Source: Clostridiales bacterium
GTDB taxonomy: Bacteria > Bacillota > Clostridia > Christensenellales > Aristaeellaceae
Direction: 5' to 3'
Assembly: GCA_004552515.1 (NCBI GenBank)
Contig: SFOF01000162.1
Span: 1 to 5,463, forward strand
Length of the DNA: 5,463 nt
In this document: positions 1 to 5,463 of the stretch, one piece after another
Numbering within the stretch: the stretch's first letter is position 1
Layout of the letters: each line of letters begins with the position of its first letter
The notes under the pieces: model-generated
What the model saw: only the letters and a program-made list of their open reading frames with translations
The model's database searches: none
What the model was told of the DNA's origin: nothing
Made by a program: the position numbers and the translations under genes

Positions 1-20
1 AACGAAAGGACGACACGACC

Positions 21-563
21 ATGAAAATCATGATTGCTTCCGATCTGCACGGCTCGTCCAAATACTGCCGCGCGCTGCTGGACGCCCATGCCTGCGAACG
101 GCCCGACAAGCTGCTGCTGCTGGGCGATCTGCTCTATCACGGCCCGCGCAACATTCTACCCGACGAATACGACACCAGGGCGGTCGCGCAGATGCTCAAC
201 GCCGTCAGGGACGAGCTGATGTGCGTGCGCGGCAACTGCGACTGCGACGTGGATCAGATGGTGCTCGAATTCCCCATACTGGCCGACTACGCGCTCCTCT
301 ACGCGGGCGGCCGCATGATCTTCGCCACGCACGGCCACCTCTTCAACGAAAGCAAGCTGCCCATGCTCAAAAGGGGCGACATTCTGCTGCACGGCCACAC
401 GCACGTCTCCGTCTGCCGCGAGCATGAAAATTACACCTACGTCAACCCCGGCTCCGTGTCGCTGCCCAAGGAGAACACGCCGCGCGGCTATATGCTGCTC
501 ACCGACGAGGGCTTCGTGTGGAAAACGCTCGAGGGCGAGATTTACAGGACGTATCAGTTCTGA
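21..563 (+). CDS. yfcE: YfcE family metallophosphodiesterase
   Basis: This is a 180-residue cytosolic metal-dependent phosphodiesterase of the calcineurin-like superfamily, close in length and sequence to E. coli YfcE (184 aa), which hydrolyses model phosphodiesters with Mn2+; its natural substrate is unclear. All metal-binding motifs are visible: D8 and H10 in SDLHG, D36 in LGDLLYHGPRN, N72 in VRGNCD, H104 and H106 in THGHLF, and H126/H128 in GHTH, followed by NPGSVSLPK (142-150). The HGPRN, RGNCD-x-VDQM and NPGSVS-PK signatures separate YfcE from other small phosphoesterases. No signal peptide or membrane segment is seen. The ATG at 21 is preceded by AAAGGA at 5-10, a 10-base spacing that is slightly long; the ATG at 30 would remove part of the first beta strand. 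A terminator follows the stop directly, so this is the last gene of its transcript. The family call is firm and the physiological role is not known. Confidence 0.95.
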   Translation: MKIMIASDLHGSSKYCRALLDAHACERPDKLLLLGDLLYHGPRNILPDEYDTRAVAQMLNAVRDELMCVRGNCDCDVDQMVLEFPILADYALLYAGGRMIFATHGHLFNESKLPMLKRGDILLHGHTHVSVCREHENYTYVNPGSVSLPKENTPRGYMLLTDEGFVWKTLEGEIYRTYQF

Positions 564-578
564 ATGGCCGCCCGCATC

Positions 579-608
579 GCGCCGTCTCTCAGGGAGCGGC
601 GCTTTTTT
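579..608 (+). terminator. Rho-independent terminator after yfcE
   Basis: GCGCCG (579-584) pairs perfectly with CGGCGC (597-602). CTC (586-588) can extend the stem by pairing with GAG (594-596), leaving T585 as a bulge and a loop of about five bases. Six T residues follow at 603-608, then CTTT. It starts 16 bases after the yfcE stop and lies just before the next promoter, so it insulates yfcE from trmO. Confidence 0.9.
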
Positions 609-609
609 C

Positions 610-639
610 TTTACAACGAACGGCGCGCTGTTGTATAAT
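610..639 (+). promoter_or_regulatory. Sigma70/sigmaA-type promoter of the trmO unit
   Basis: TTTACA (610-615) matches the TTGACA -35 consensus at five of six positions. TATAAT (634-639) is a perfect -10 box. The spacer is 18 bp. Transcription would start near 646, giving a leader of about 33 bases before the trmO ATG at 679. The -35 box overlaps the T-rich tail of the preceding terminator, so the two elements are packed end to end. A gene start downstream and a terminator upstream make this a strong assignment. Confidence 0.82.
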
Positions 640-678
640 GAACTCAAACGACAATCTTCCTTCCGAAAGGACTATGCC

Positions 679-1368
679 ATGAATATCATCGCGCGCATAC
701 ACACCGACTTTCCGACAAAATTCGGCATACCGCGCCAGAGCGGACTGATCGACGCGCTGGAGGGCCTGATCGTCTTTGAGCCGGCCTATCGCAATCCCGA
801 CGCGCTGCGGGGGCTGGAGGGCTTTTCGCACATCTGGCTGATCTGGCAGTTCTCTCAGGCCGTGCGCGAGGACTGGTCGCCCACCGTCCGGCCGCCGCGT
901 CTGGGCGGCAACACGCGCATGGGCGTGTTCGCCACGCGCTCGCCCTTCCGGCCCAACCCGATCGGCCTGTCCTGCGTGCGCCTGTCCCGCATCGAGCTGC
1001 ACGGCGAATACGGCCCCGTATTGTATGTGCGCGGCGCAGACCTGATGGACGGCACGCCCATTTACGACATCAAGCCCTACCTGCCCCAGGCCGACTGCCA
1101 TCCGGACGCGACGGGCGGCTTTGCCGGCGAAACGGCTCTCTATGCGCTCGAGGTGGACTTCCCGCCCGCGCTCATGAGCCGCCTGCCCGAATCCAGGCGC
1201 GAGGCCGCGCGTCTGATGCTCGCGCAGGATCCGCGCCCCGGCTATAAGCGGCGGGACGAGCGCCCCTTCGGCGTGGCGTTCGCGGGCTTCGATATCCGCT
1301 TCACCGTACACGACGGCGTGCTGCGCGTCCACGACGTGGTGCGCCTTGCAAAGGAGGACAGGCCGTGA
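679..1368 (+). CDS. trmO: TrmO, tRNA (N6-threonylcarbamoyladenosine(37)-N6)-methyltransferase
   Basis: This 229-residue TsaA/UPF0066 (TrmO) family protein compares with 235 aa for E. coli TrmO. The family uses S-adenosylmethionine to methylate t6A37 in threonine tRNAs, giving m6t6A and improving decoding of ACY codons. Shared signatures are KFGIPRQSGL (14-23), GLEGFSHIWLIW (45-56), RPPRLGGNTRMGVFATRSPF (71-90) followed by RPNPIGLS (91-98), DGTPIYDIKPYLP (124-136), and the C-terminal QDPRPGYK (183-190) with FGVAFAGFDIRF (197-208). Both the beta-barrel TsaA domain and the small C-terminal domain are present, so the protein is full length. I place the start at ATG 679 because GAAAGGA (665-671) sits seven bases upstream and homology begins there. 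The reading frame is open back to 424, but that stretch covers yfcE, the terminator and the promoter. Its stop overlaps the GTG start of the next gene. Function is assigned by homology with high certainty. Confidence 0.95.
   Translation: MNIIARIHTDFPTKFGIPRQSGLIDALEGLIVFEPAYRNPDALRGLEGFSHIWLIWQFSQAVREDWSPTVRPPRLGGNTRMGVFATRSPFRPNPIGLSCVRLSRIELHGEYGPVLYVRGADLMDGTPIYDIKPYLPQADCHPDATGGFAGETALYALEVDFPPALMSRLPESRREAARLMLAQDPRPGYKRRDERPFGVAFAGFDIRFTVHDGVLRVHDVVRLAKEDRP
1351..1357 (+). promoter_or_regulatory. Shine-Dalgarno site inside trmO that fixes the GTG start of the GTPase gene
   Basis: AAGGAGG lies within the last codons of trmO, seven bases before GTG 1365. This near-perfect site supports the GTG as the true start. 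The stop of trmO (TGA 1366-1368) and the GTG share bases as GTGA, a four-base overlap typical of translational coupling. Confidence 0.88.
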
Positions 1369-3299
1369 AAACCGTCAACCTCGGCATATTCGCTCATGGC
1401 GATGCGGGCAAGACCACGCTGAGCGAGGCGCTGCTGCTGGCCGCCGGCGCAATCCGCACGCCCGGCTCGGTTGACCGCGGCACGGCGCACACCGACCGCA
1501 CGGACATAGAGCGCCGGCGCGGCATATCGGTGCGCGCGGTCTGCGTGCCGCTCGAATGGGACGGCGTGCGCGTCAATCTGATCGACACGCCCGGCCACGG
1601 CGATTTCGCCGCCGAGGTGGAGCGCTCGATGTGGGCGCTCGACATGGCCGTGCTCGTGCTGAGCGGCGTGGACGGCGTGGAGCCGCAGTCCGAGCTGCTG
1701 TTTGAAAGTCTGCGCCGCCAGCGCATCCCCACGCTGATCTTCGTGAACAAAATGGATCGCGAGGGCGCGGATCTTTCCGCCGTGCTGAAGCAGACGCGCG
1801 CGCTGCTCACAAAAAGCGCCGCCGAATGGGCCGACGACGAATCGCTCATGGCCGCGCTGGCCGACGAGGACGAGGCGGCTATGGACGACTACCTCTCGGG
1901 CACGATCTATCCGCGGCAAAGGCTGATTGAATCCGCGGCGGCGCTGTTTCATGCGGGGCGGCTCATCCCCGTGCTCGCTGGCGCCGCGCTGAAAAACCAG
2001 GGCGTGGAAGCGCTGCTGAACGCTGTAACAGCGCTTGCGCCGGAAAACGCGGCGGCTTCCGACGCGCTGTGCGGCATTGTGTTCGCGCTGGACGAGGACG
2101 CGGCGATGGGGCGCGGCGCGTATGTGCGCCTGTTTTCCGGCAGGCTGAAAAACAGGGATTCGGCGGCGTTCACCGTCACGCGCGAGGGCGCGTACGGACT
2201 GAGCGAACGCGTTGAAGAGCGCAAAATTACGCAGATCCGCGACATCGCCGCCGAGGGACGCGGCCGCGATCTGGGGCTGCTGGAAAGCGGCGAAATCGGC
2301 GTGGTCTACGGCCTGGGCGATGTGCGCGTGGGCTATGTGCTCGGAAACGCCGCGCTGCTTCCGCGCGATATGGACGCGGGACGGCTGAAGGAGCCGCTGC
2401 TCATGGCGCGCGTCGTGCCCGAAAGCGAGGATCAGCGGTCCGCGCTGCACAGGGCGCTGCTGCTGCTGAGCGCCGAGGACCCGCTGCTGGACGTGCGCTC
2501 GTTCATGGGCGATCTGCACATCCGCATGATGGGCGTGATTCAGGCCGAAATCCTCGCCGAGGAATTGAAGAGCCGATTTGGACTGAACGTATCCTTCGCC
2601 GAGGCGCAGGTGGTCTATCGCGAAACCATCCGCGAGGAGGCGATCGGCTTTTGCGCCTACACCATGCCTAAGCCGTGCTGGGCGGTGCTCAAGTTCATCA
2701 TCAGGCCCGCGCCGCGCGGCAGCGGCGTGAGCTATCACAGCGAGGTGCCCGTGCGCCAGATTAAGGAGCGCTATCAGCATCAGGTGGAGCAGGGGCTGCA
2801 AATTGCGCTCCGGCAGGGCATGATGGGCTGGCAGGTCGATGATGTGGACATCACGCTGATCGACGGCAGCGACCATCAGTTCCACACGCATCCGCTCGAT
2901 TTCATCGTCGCCACGCCCATGGCCATCATGGACGGCCTGAGGCGCGGCGGCACGGTGCTCCTGGAGCCTGTGGCCGAATTGAACATCCGCGTGCCCGCCG
3001 ATCTGGGCGGCAAAATCATGAGCGAGATCGTCGCCATGCACGGCGAGGTCACCGCCACGGAATCGGACGACAGCCGCGGCGCAATGATCCTCGCCGCCGA
3101 AGCGCCGCTGCGGGCCGTGCTGAACTTCCCCACCCGGCTGGCCGCGCTCTCCGGCGGGCGCGCTTCGCTCACCATGCGCGTTCACCGCTATCAGCCCTGC
3201 GCCGAGGAGCACGTCTGCCCCCGAGCGGGCGTCAATCCGCTCGACACGGCCAAGTACATCCTCGCCGCACGCAGCGCGCTGGAAAGCGATATTTTTTGA
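1365..3299 (+). CDS. EF-G/Tet(M)-like translation factor GTPase (ribosomal protection protein family)
   Basis: This 644-residue protein matches Tet(M) (639 aa) over its full length and acts, by family, on the ribosome using GTP. Domain I (about 1-225) carries G1 AHGDAGKTT (10-18), switch I RRGIS (52-56 region), G3 DTPGH (74-78), G4 NKMD (128-131) and G5 near GAALKNQG (206-213). Domain II follows (about 235-335), then domain III (about 345-420), domain IV (about 420-545) and domain V (about 545-610). The C-terminal tail ending NPLDTAKYILAARSALE-SDIF resembles the Tet(M) C-terminal helix. Two features are odd. G12 in the P-loop replaces the Val or Ile of Tet(M), EF-Tu and EF-G. The domain IV tip, LIDGSDHQFHTHPLDF (498-513), aligns with the EF-G form LIDGSYHDVDSSELAF and lacks the Tet(M) SPV segment. 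Resistance databases might label it tet; I infer a chromosomal paralogue of uncertain role. It starts on GTG and is coupled to trmO. Confidence 0.88.
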   Translation: MKTVNLGIFAHGDAGKTTLSEALLLAAGAIRTPGSVDRGTAHTDRTDIERRRGISVRAVCVPLEWDGVRVNLIDTPGHGDFAAEVERSMWALDMAVLVLSGVDGVEPQSELLFESLRRQRIPTLIFVNKMDREGADLSAVLKQTRALLTKSAAEWADDESLMAALADEDEAAMDDYLSGTIYPRQRLIESAAALFHAGRLIPVLAGAALKNQGVEALLNAVTALAPENAAASDALCGIVFALDEDAAMGRGAYVRLFSGRLKNRDSAAFTVTREGAYGLSERVEERKITQIRDIAAEGRGRDLGLLESGEIGVVYGLGDVRVGYVLGNAALLPRDMDAGRLKEPLLMARVVPESEDQRSALHRALLLLSAEDPLLDVRSFMGDLHIRMMGVIQAEILAEELKSRFGLNVSFAEAQVVYRETIREEAIGFCAYTMPKPCWAVLKFIIRPAPRGSGVSYHSEVPVRQIKERYQHQVEQGLQIALRQGMMGWQVDDVDITLIDGSDHQFHTHPLDFIVATPMAIMDGLRRGGTVLLEPVAELNIRVPADLGGKIMSEIVAMHGEVTATESDDSRGAMILAAEAPLRAVLNFPTRLAALSGGRASLTMRVHRYQPCAEEHVCPRAGVNPLDTAKYILAARSALESDIF

Positions 3300-3307
3300 A
3301 AAAGCTC

Positions 3308-3338
3308 TTGACTGCGCCCCGGGGGCCGCGCTTATACT
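3308..3338 (+). promoter_or_regulatory. MerR-type promoter with 19-bp spacer and spacer dyad
   Basis: TTGACT (3308-3313) and TATACT (3333-3338) each match five of six consensus positions, but the spacer is 19 bp rather than 17. Within it lies the dyad GCCCC-G-GGGGC (3316-3326), roughly centred on the spacer. Over-long spacers carrying the operator are the hallmark of promoters activated by MerR-family proteins, which twist the DNA to realign the boxes. The next gene encodes a MerR-family protein, so autoregulation is the natural reading. A start near 3345 would leave a leader of only about 14 bases, with GGGAGG (3345-3350) at its extreme 5' end. Confidence 0.75.
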
Positions 3339-3358
3339 GCGCATGGGAGGGATGAAGA

Positions 3359-4207
3359 ATGACCATGCACGAAGTGTGCGCGCGCCTTGGACTCACAAAA
3401 AAGGCCGTGCGATATTACGTCGGCGAGGGGCTGATCGCGCCGCGCCGGCTGGAGAACGGCTATGCCGACTTTTCGGAAGCGGACTGCGAGACGCTCGAGC
3501 GCATCGCGCTTCTCAGGCGGCTCGATCTTCCGCTTTGCGAGATCCGCGTCATTCTCGCGGGCGGGAGCGCCGAAGCCGCGCTCAATCGCCTGGGGAAGCA
3601 AATCGCGCGCGAACAAGCCGCGCTGCGTCTGCTGAGCGGCTTTTCGGAAACGCGCGATTACGCGTCTCTCAAACGGGCGCTGACCGCCGAAGAGCAAAGG
3701 CGCACGATCGCCGAGCGGCTGGAAAGCGCCTTCCCCGGCGGCTTCGGGCGCGTCGTCGCGCTGATGTTCGCGCCCTATCTGACCCAGCCGGCTGAAACGG
3801 CTGATCAGCAATCGGCCTTGGGCGAAATCATCGCCTTTCTGGACAATGTTCCCGCGATGGATCCCGCGCTCATTGATGAAATGCAGCGCACCTTCGCGCC
3901 CATCGACGCGGAAACCGCCGAAAAAATGCGCCGTGCCAAGGAAAGCGCCGCCACCGACCCACAGAACTGGCTTGAAGAGAACGAGGAGCTTGTCCGCCAG
4001 TACGCCGCCTTTAAGCAGTCGGCCGCCTATCGTGCCTCGCCCGCCGGAAAAATCGAGGACTATCTCAGGGCGTTCTGTCAGGAAAGCGGCTACAACGACG
4101 TGTTTATTCCCGCGCTGCGCCGGCTCAGTCCGGCCTACGACGCATACCAGCGCCGGCTGATCTCCGCAAACGACGCGTTCAGCCGCGCTCTCCAATCGAC
4201 CGATTAG
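3359..4207 (+). CDS. MerR family transcriptional regulator with long helical C-terminal domain
   Basis: This 282-residue DNA-binding regulator has an N-terminal MerR winged helix-turn-helix (about 2-68): MHEVCARLGLTKKAVRYY (3-20), then GLIAPRRLENGYADFSEAD (24-42) and LLRRLDLPLCEIRVIL (51-66). A likely dimerisation helix spans about 74-98. The remaining 180 or so residues look all-helical, with a Trp-containing acidic stretch (WLEENEELVRQYAAF, 204-218), and I do not recognise the effector domain. The four cysteines (7, 43, 60, 240) are scattered, so this is not a metal sensor of the CueR/ZntR type, which are also only about 130-150 aa. Length is closer to the multidrug or small-molecule sensing MerR proteins. 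GGGAGG (3345-3350) lies eight bases before the chosen ATG; the in-frame ATG at 3365 is spaced less well. The gene sits between a MerR-style promoter and a glycyl radical enzyme, suggesting it senses that enzyme's substrate or a related signal. Confidence 0.88.
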   Translation: MTMHEVCARLGLTKKAVRYYVGEGLIAPRRLENGYADFSEADCETLERIALLRRLDLPLCEIRVILAGGSAEAALNRLGKQIAREQAALRLLSGFSETRDYASLKRALTAEEQRRTIAERLESAFPGGFGRVVALMFAPYLTQPAETADQQSALGEIIAFLDNVPAMDPALIDEMQRTFAPIDAETAEKMRRAKESAATDPQNWLEENEELVRQYAAFKQSAAYRASPAGKIEDYLRAFCQESGYNDVFIPALRRLSPAYDAYQRRLISANDAFSRALQSTD

Positions 4208-4211
4208 GAGG
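4206..4211 (+). promoter_or_regulatory. Shine-Dalgarno site overlapping the merR-type gene's stop codon
   Basis: AGGAGG, the full consensus, begins on the second base of the TAG stop (4205-4207) of the MerR-family gene and ends nine bases before ATG 4221. A run of six T lies between site and start. The overlap ties translation of the glycyl radical enzyme to the regulator's transcript and leaves no room for a separate promoter in the 13-base gap. Confidence 0.85.
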
Positions 4212-4220
4212 TTTTTTCGA

Positions 4221-5463
4221 ATGAACGACACCGCCCGTCTCGAAACGCTGCGCGCCGCGGCGCTGCGGCACAGCTACTCCATGGAAGCGTTCCTGCTGAA
4301 CTTCTACAAAAGCTATCCCGGCGGCGATGCGGATTTCGACGCGTACGGGAACGCCTTTTACGCCGCGCTGGATGCGCTCAGGCCGCACATCGGCGAAGGC
4401 GAGCTGATCGTCGGCGAAACGATCTATGATCTCTCGCCCGAAGAAGAGCGTGACTGGAAGAACGTCTATCGCGCCGCGTGGCAGGCCGGCTGTCAGGCGG
4501 CGGGCGACGGTCAGGATTCGCACATGGCGATCGACTACGATCTGCTGCTTCGCGAAGGGGTTTCCGGCATCATTGCGCGGATCGACGGCTATCTCCGGAC
4601 GTGCGGCGAACCTCAGCGCGCCTTTTACCGCTGCGCCCGCCGCTGCCTTGAGGGCGTGCTTCAGCACAGCCGTCATTACGCGGAGCACGCCGAAGCGCTG
4701 GCCAATGAAGCCTCCGATCCGCAGCGCCGAAGCGAGCTGCTCGAGATCGCTTCTCTTTGCCGCCGCGTACCCGCCCAGAGCGCGCGCAGCTTTTACGAGG
4801 CGCTTCAATCGGTGCATTTCGTCACCTACTGCCTGGGCATGAACCCCTTCCGTCCCGGCCAGCAGCAGTTTCAGCTTGGGCGGCCCGACCGTTATCTCCT
4901 CCCCTACTATGAGCATGGCTTCGCCGCGGTCACGCTCACGCCCGAGCGCGCGCAGCTGCTCTTCGACTGCCTCGCCGTGCAGATCAATATGCGCGTGCCC
5001 AACGGCCTGTCAAGCGGCTATATGGTCGGCGGACGCGACGGGGATGGAAAAATCGTCGCCAACGATCTGACTCTGATGGGGATGCAGGCGGTGGACGACG
5101 TGCGGCTGGTCTATCCGGCAGTCGGCTTCTGCCATGCGGCGGGAATGCCCGATGAGTATCTCGAAAAGGCGTGCGCCATACTCACGCACGGCCGTTCGCA
5201 TCCGGCGATATTCAACGACGACGTGATCGCACAGGGACTGGCCGAATACGGCGCGGACGATCCGCACAATTACATCCACTCCACCTGCGTAGAAATCACC
5301 CCCATCGCCGCCTCGAACGTCTGGGTGGCCAGCCCATATACCAATATGCCGCAGCTGCTGCTCGACTGCATGAGCGAGCCGCTTGAAAGCTATGACGCGC
5401 TCATGGCCGCGCTCTTTGAGCGGCTGGATGCGTCCATCCGGCGCAATTTTGAGGAACAGAACG
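4221..5463 (+). CDS. Pyruvate formate-lyase family glycyl radical enzyme (partial, 3' end beyond window)
   Basis: The frame stays open from ATG 4221 to the window end, giving 414 residues of a protein whose family usually has about 750-850. Glycyl radical enzymes cleave C-C, C-N, C-O or C-S bonds anaerobically after an S-adenosylmethionine radical activase installs a glycyl radical. Family landmarks are IGEGELIVGE (57-66), FQLGRPDRYLLPYYE (217-231), the VPNGLSSGYMVGGRDGDG segment (259-276) ending in NDLTLM, and SHPAIFNDDVIAQGL (326-340). The active-site loop HSTCVEITP (353-361) follows, with the presumed thiyl Cys356 (codon 5286-5288) and acid/base Glu358. PFL itself has a Cys-Cys pair, so this is not a true pyruvate formate-lyase. 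The CVE pair fits the dehydratase/lyase branch, but that branch usually has Gly before Cys and here it is Thr. The glycyl radical motif (R-V-x-G-Y) must lie downstream and cannot be checked. Substrate is unknown. It forms an operon with the MerR-family gene. Confidence 0.87.
   Translation, partial: MNDTARLETLRAAALRHSYSMEAFLLNFYKSYPGGDADFDAYGNAFYAALDALRPHIGEGELIVGETIYDLSPEEERDWKNVYRAAWQAGCQAAGDGQDSHMAIDYDLLLREGVSGIIARIDGYLRTCGEPQRAFYRCARRCLEGVLQHSRHYAEHAEALANEASDPQRRSELLEIASLCRRVPAQSARSFYEALQSVHFVTYCLGMNPFRPGQQQFQLGRPDRYLLPYYEHGFAAVTLTPERAQLLFDCLAVQINMRVPNGLSSGYMVGGRDGDGKIVANDLTLMGMQAVDDVRLVYPAVGFCHAAGMPDEYLEKACAILTHGRSHPAIFNDDVIAQGLAEYGADDPHNYIHSTCVEITPIAASNVWVASPYTNMPQLLLDCMSEPLESYDALMAALFERLDASIRRNFEEQN

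Noticed and set aside
424..678. An upstream extension of the trmO frame to an ATG at 424.
   Set aside because: It overlaps yfcE out of frame and would read through a terminator and promoter. TrmO homology begins at ATG 679, which has its own Shine-Dalgarno site.
638..682. A 14-codon open frame whose TGA overlaps the trmO ATG as ATGA, resembling a leader peptide.
   Set aside because: Its ATG lies inside the -10 box, upstream of the predicted transcription start, and it has no ribosome binding site. It has no run of codons that would suggest attenuation.
1365..3299. Calling the GTPase a bona fide tet(M)/tet(O) resistance gene on a mobile element.
   Set aside because: Base composition matches its neighbours, there are no mobility genes in the window, it is coupled to trmO, and the domain IV tip is EF-G-like rather than Tet(M)-like.
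3314..3332. The G/C dyad after the GTPase gene as a rho-independent terminator.
   Set aside because: The dyad has almost no loop and is followed by CGCGCTTATACT rather than a T run. Its position between good -35 and -10 boxes fits an operator better.
1242..3344. A 700-codon open frame on the minus strand opposite the GTPase gene.
   Set aside because: It is the mirror of a GC-rich gene with strong third-position bias. Its translation is rich in Arg, His, Ala and Gln with no recognisable domain, whereas the plus strand encodes an unmistakable GTPase.
3332..4231. Minus-strand frame of 299 codons opposite the MerR-family gene.
   Set aside because: It is a shadow of the MerR-family gene, whose plus-strand helix-turn-helix, Shine-Dalgarno site and promoter are all clear.

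Overview
The window is a compact, GC-rich bacterial segment (clearly above 55% GC by eye) with all five recognisable genes on the + strand and gaps of at most about 115 bases. Strong AGGAGG-type Shine-Dalgarno sites, sigma70/sigmaA-type promoters, a Tet(M)-architecture translation GTPase, a MerR regulator and an oxygen-sensitive glycyl radical enzyme together suggest an anaerobic, high-GC member of the Clostridia, perhaps from a gut community. The taxonomic call is inference from gene content and style; there is no rRNA or other marker to settle it.

Layout. Bases 21-563 encode a YfcE-type metallophosphoesterase, closed by a clear rho-independent terminator (579-608). A sigma70-like promoter (610-639) follows at once and drives a two-gene unit. 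The first gene is trmO (679-1368), the S-adenosylmethionine-dependent methylase of t6A37 in tRNA. The second is a 644-residue EF-G/Tet(M)-like GTPase (1365-3299) that starts on a GTG overlapping the trmO stop. The pair looks translationally coupled and both products act on translation. The GTPase has the Tet(M) domain layout, but its domain IV tip loop reads like EF-G rather than Tet(M), and its P-loop has Gly where EF-Tu, EF-G and Tet(M) have Val or Ile.

Bases 3300-3358 hold a promoter with TTGACT and TATACT boxes separated by 19 bp and a G/C dyad in the spacer. This is the layout of promoters controlled by MerR-family activators, and it lies directly before a MerR-family gene (3359-4207). 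Thirteen bases after that gene, with the Shine-Dalgarno site overlapping its stop codon, begins a pyruvate formate-lyase-family glycyl radical enzyme (4221 to beyond the window end). Its active-site loop reads T-C-V-E rather than the common G-C-V-E. The MerR and glycyl radical genes appear to form one autoregulated catabolic operon. The C-terminal glycyl radical motif, the expected activating enzyme and any substrate-linked genes would lie downstream, outside the window.

The most interesting points are the MerR-glycyl radical enzyme operon, which may represent an uncharacterised substrate class, and the EF-G-like tip of the Tet(M)-like GTPase next to trmO, which argues for a housekeeping or stress translation role rather than tetracycline resistance. 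No mobile elements, CRISPR arrays, tRNAs or rRNAs were seen.
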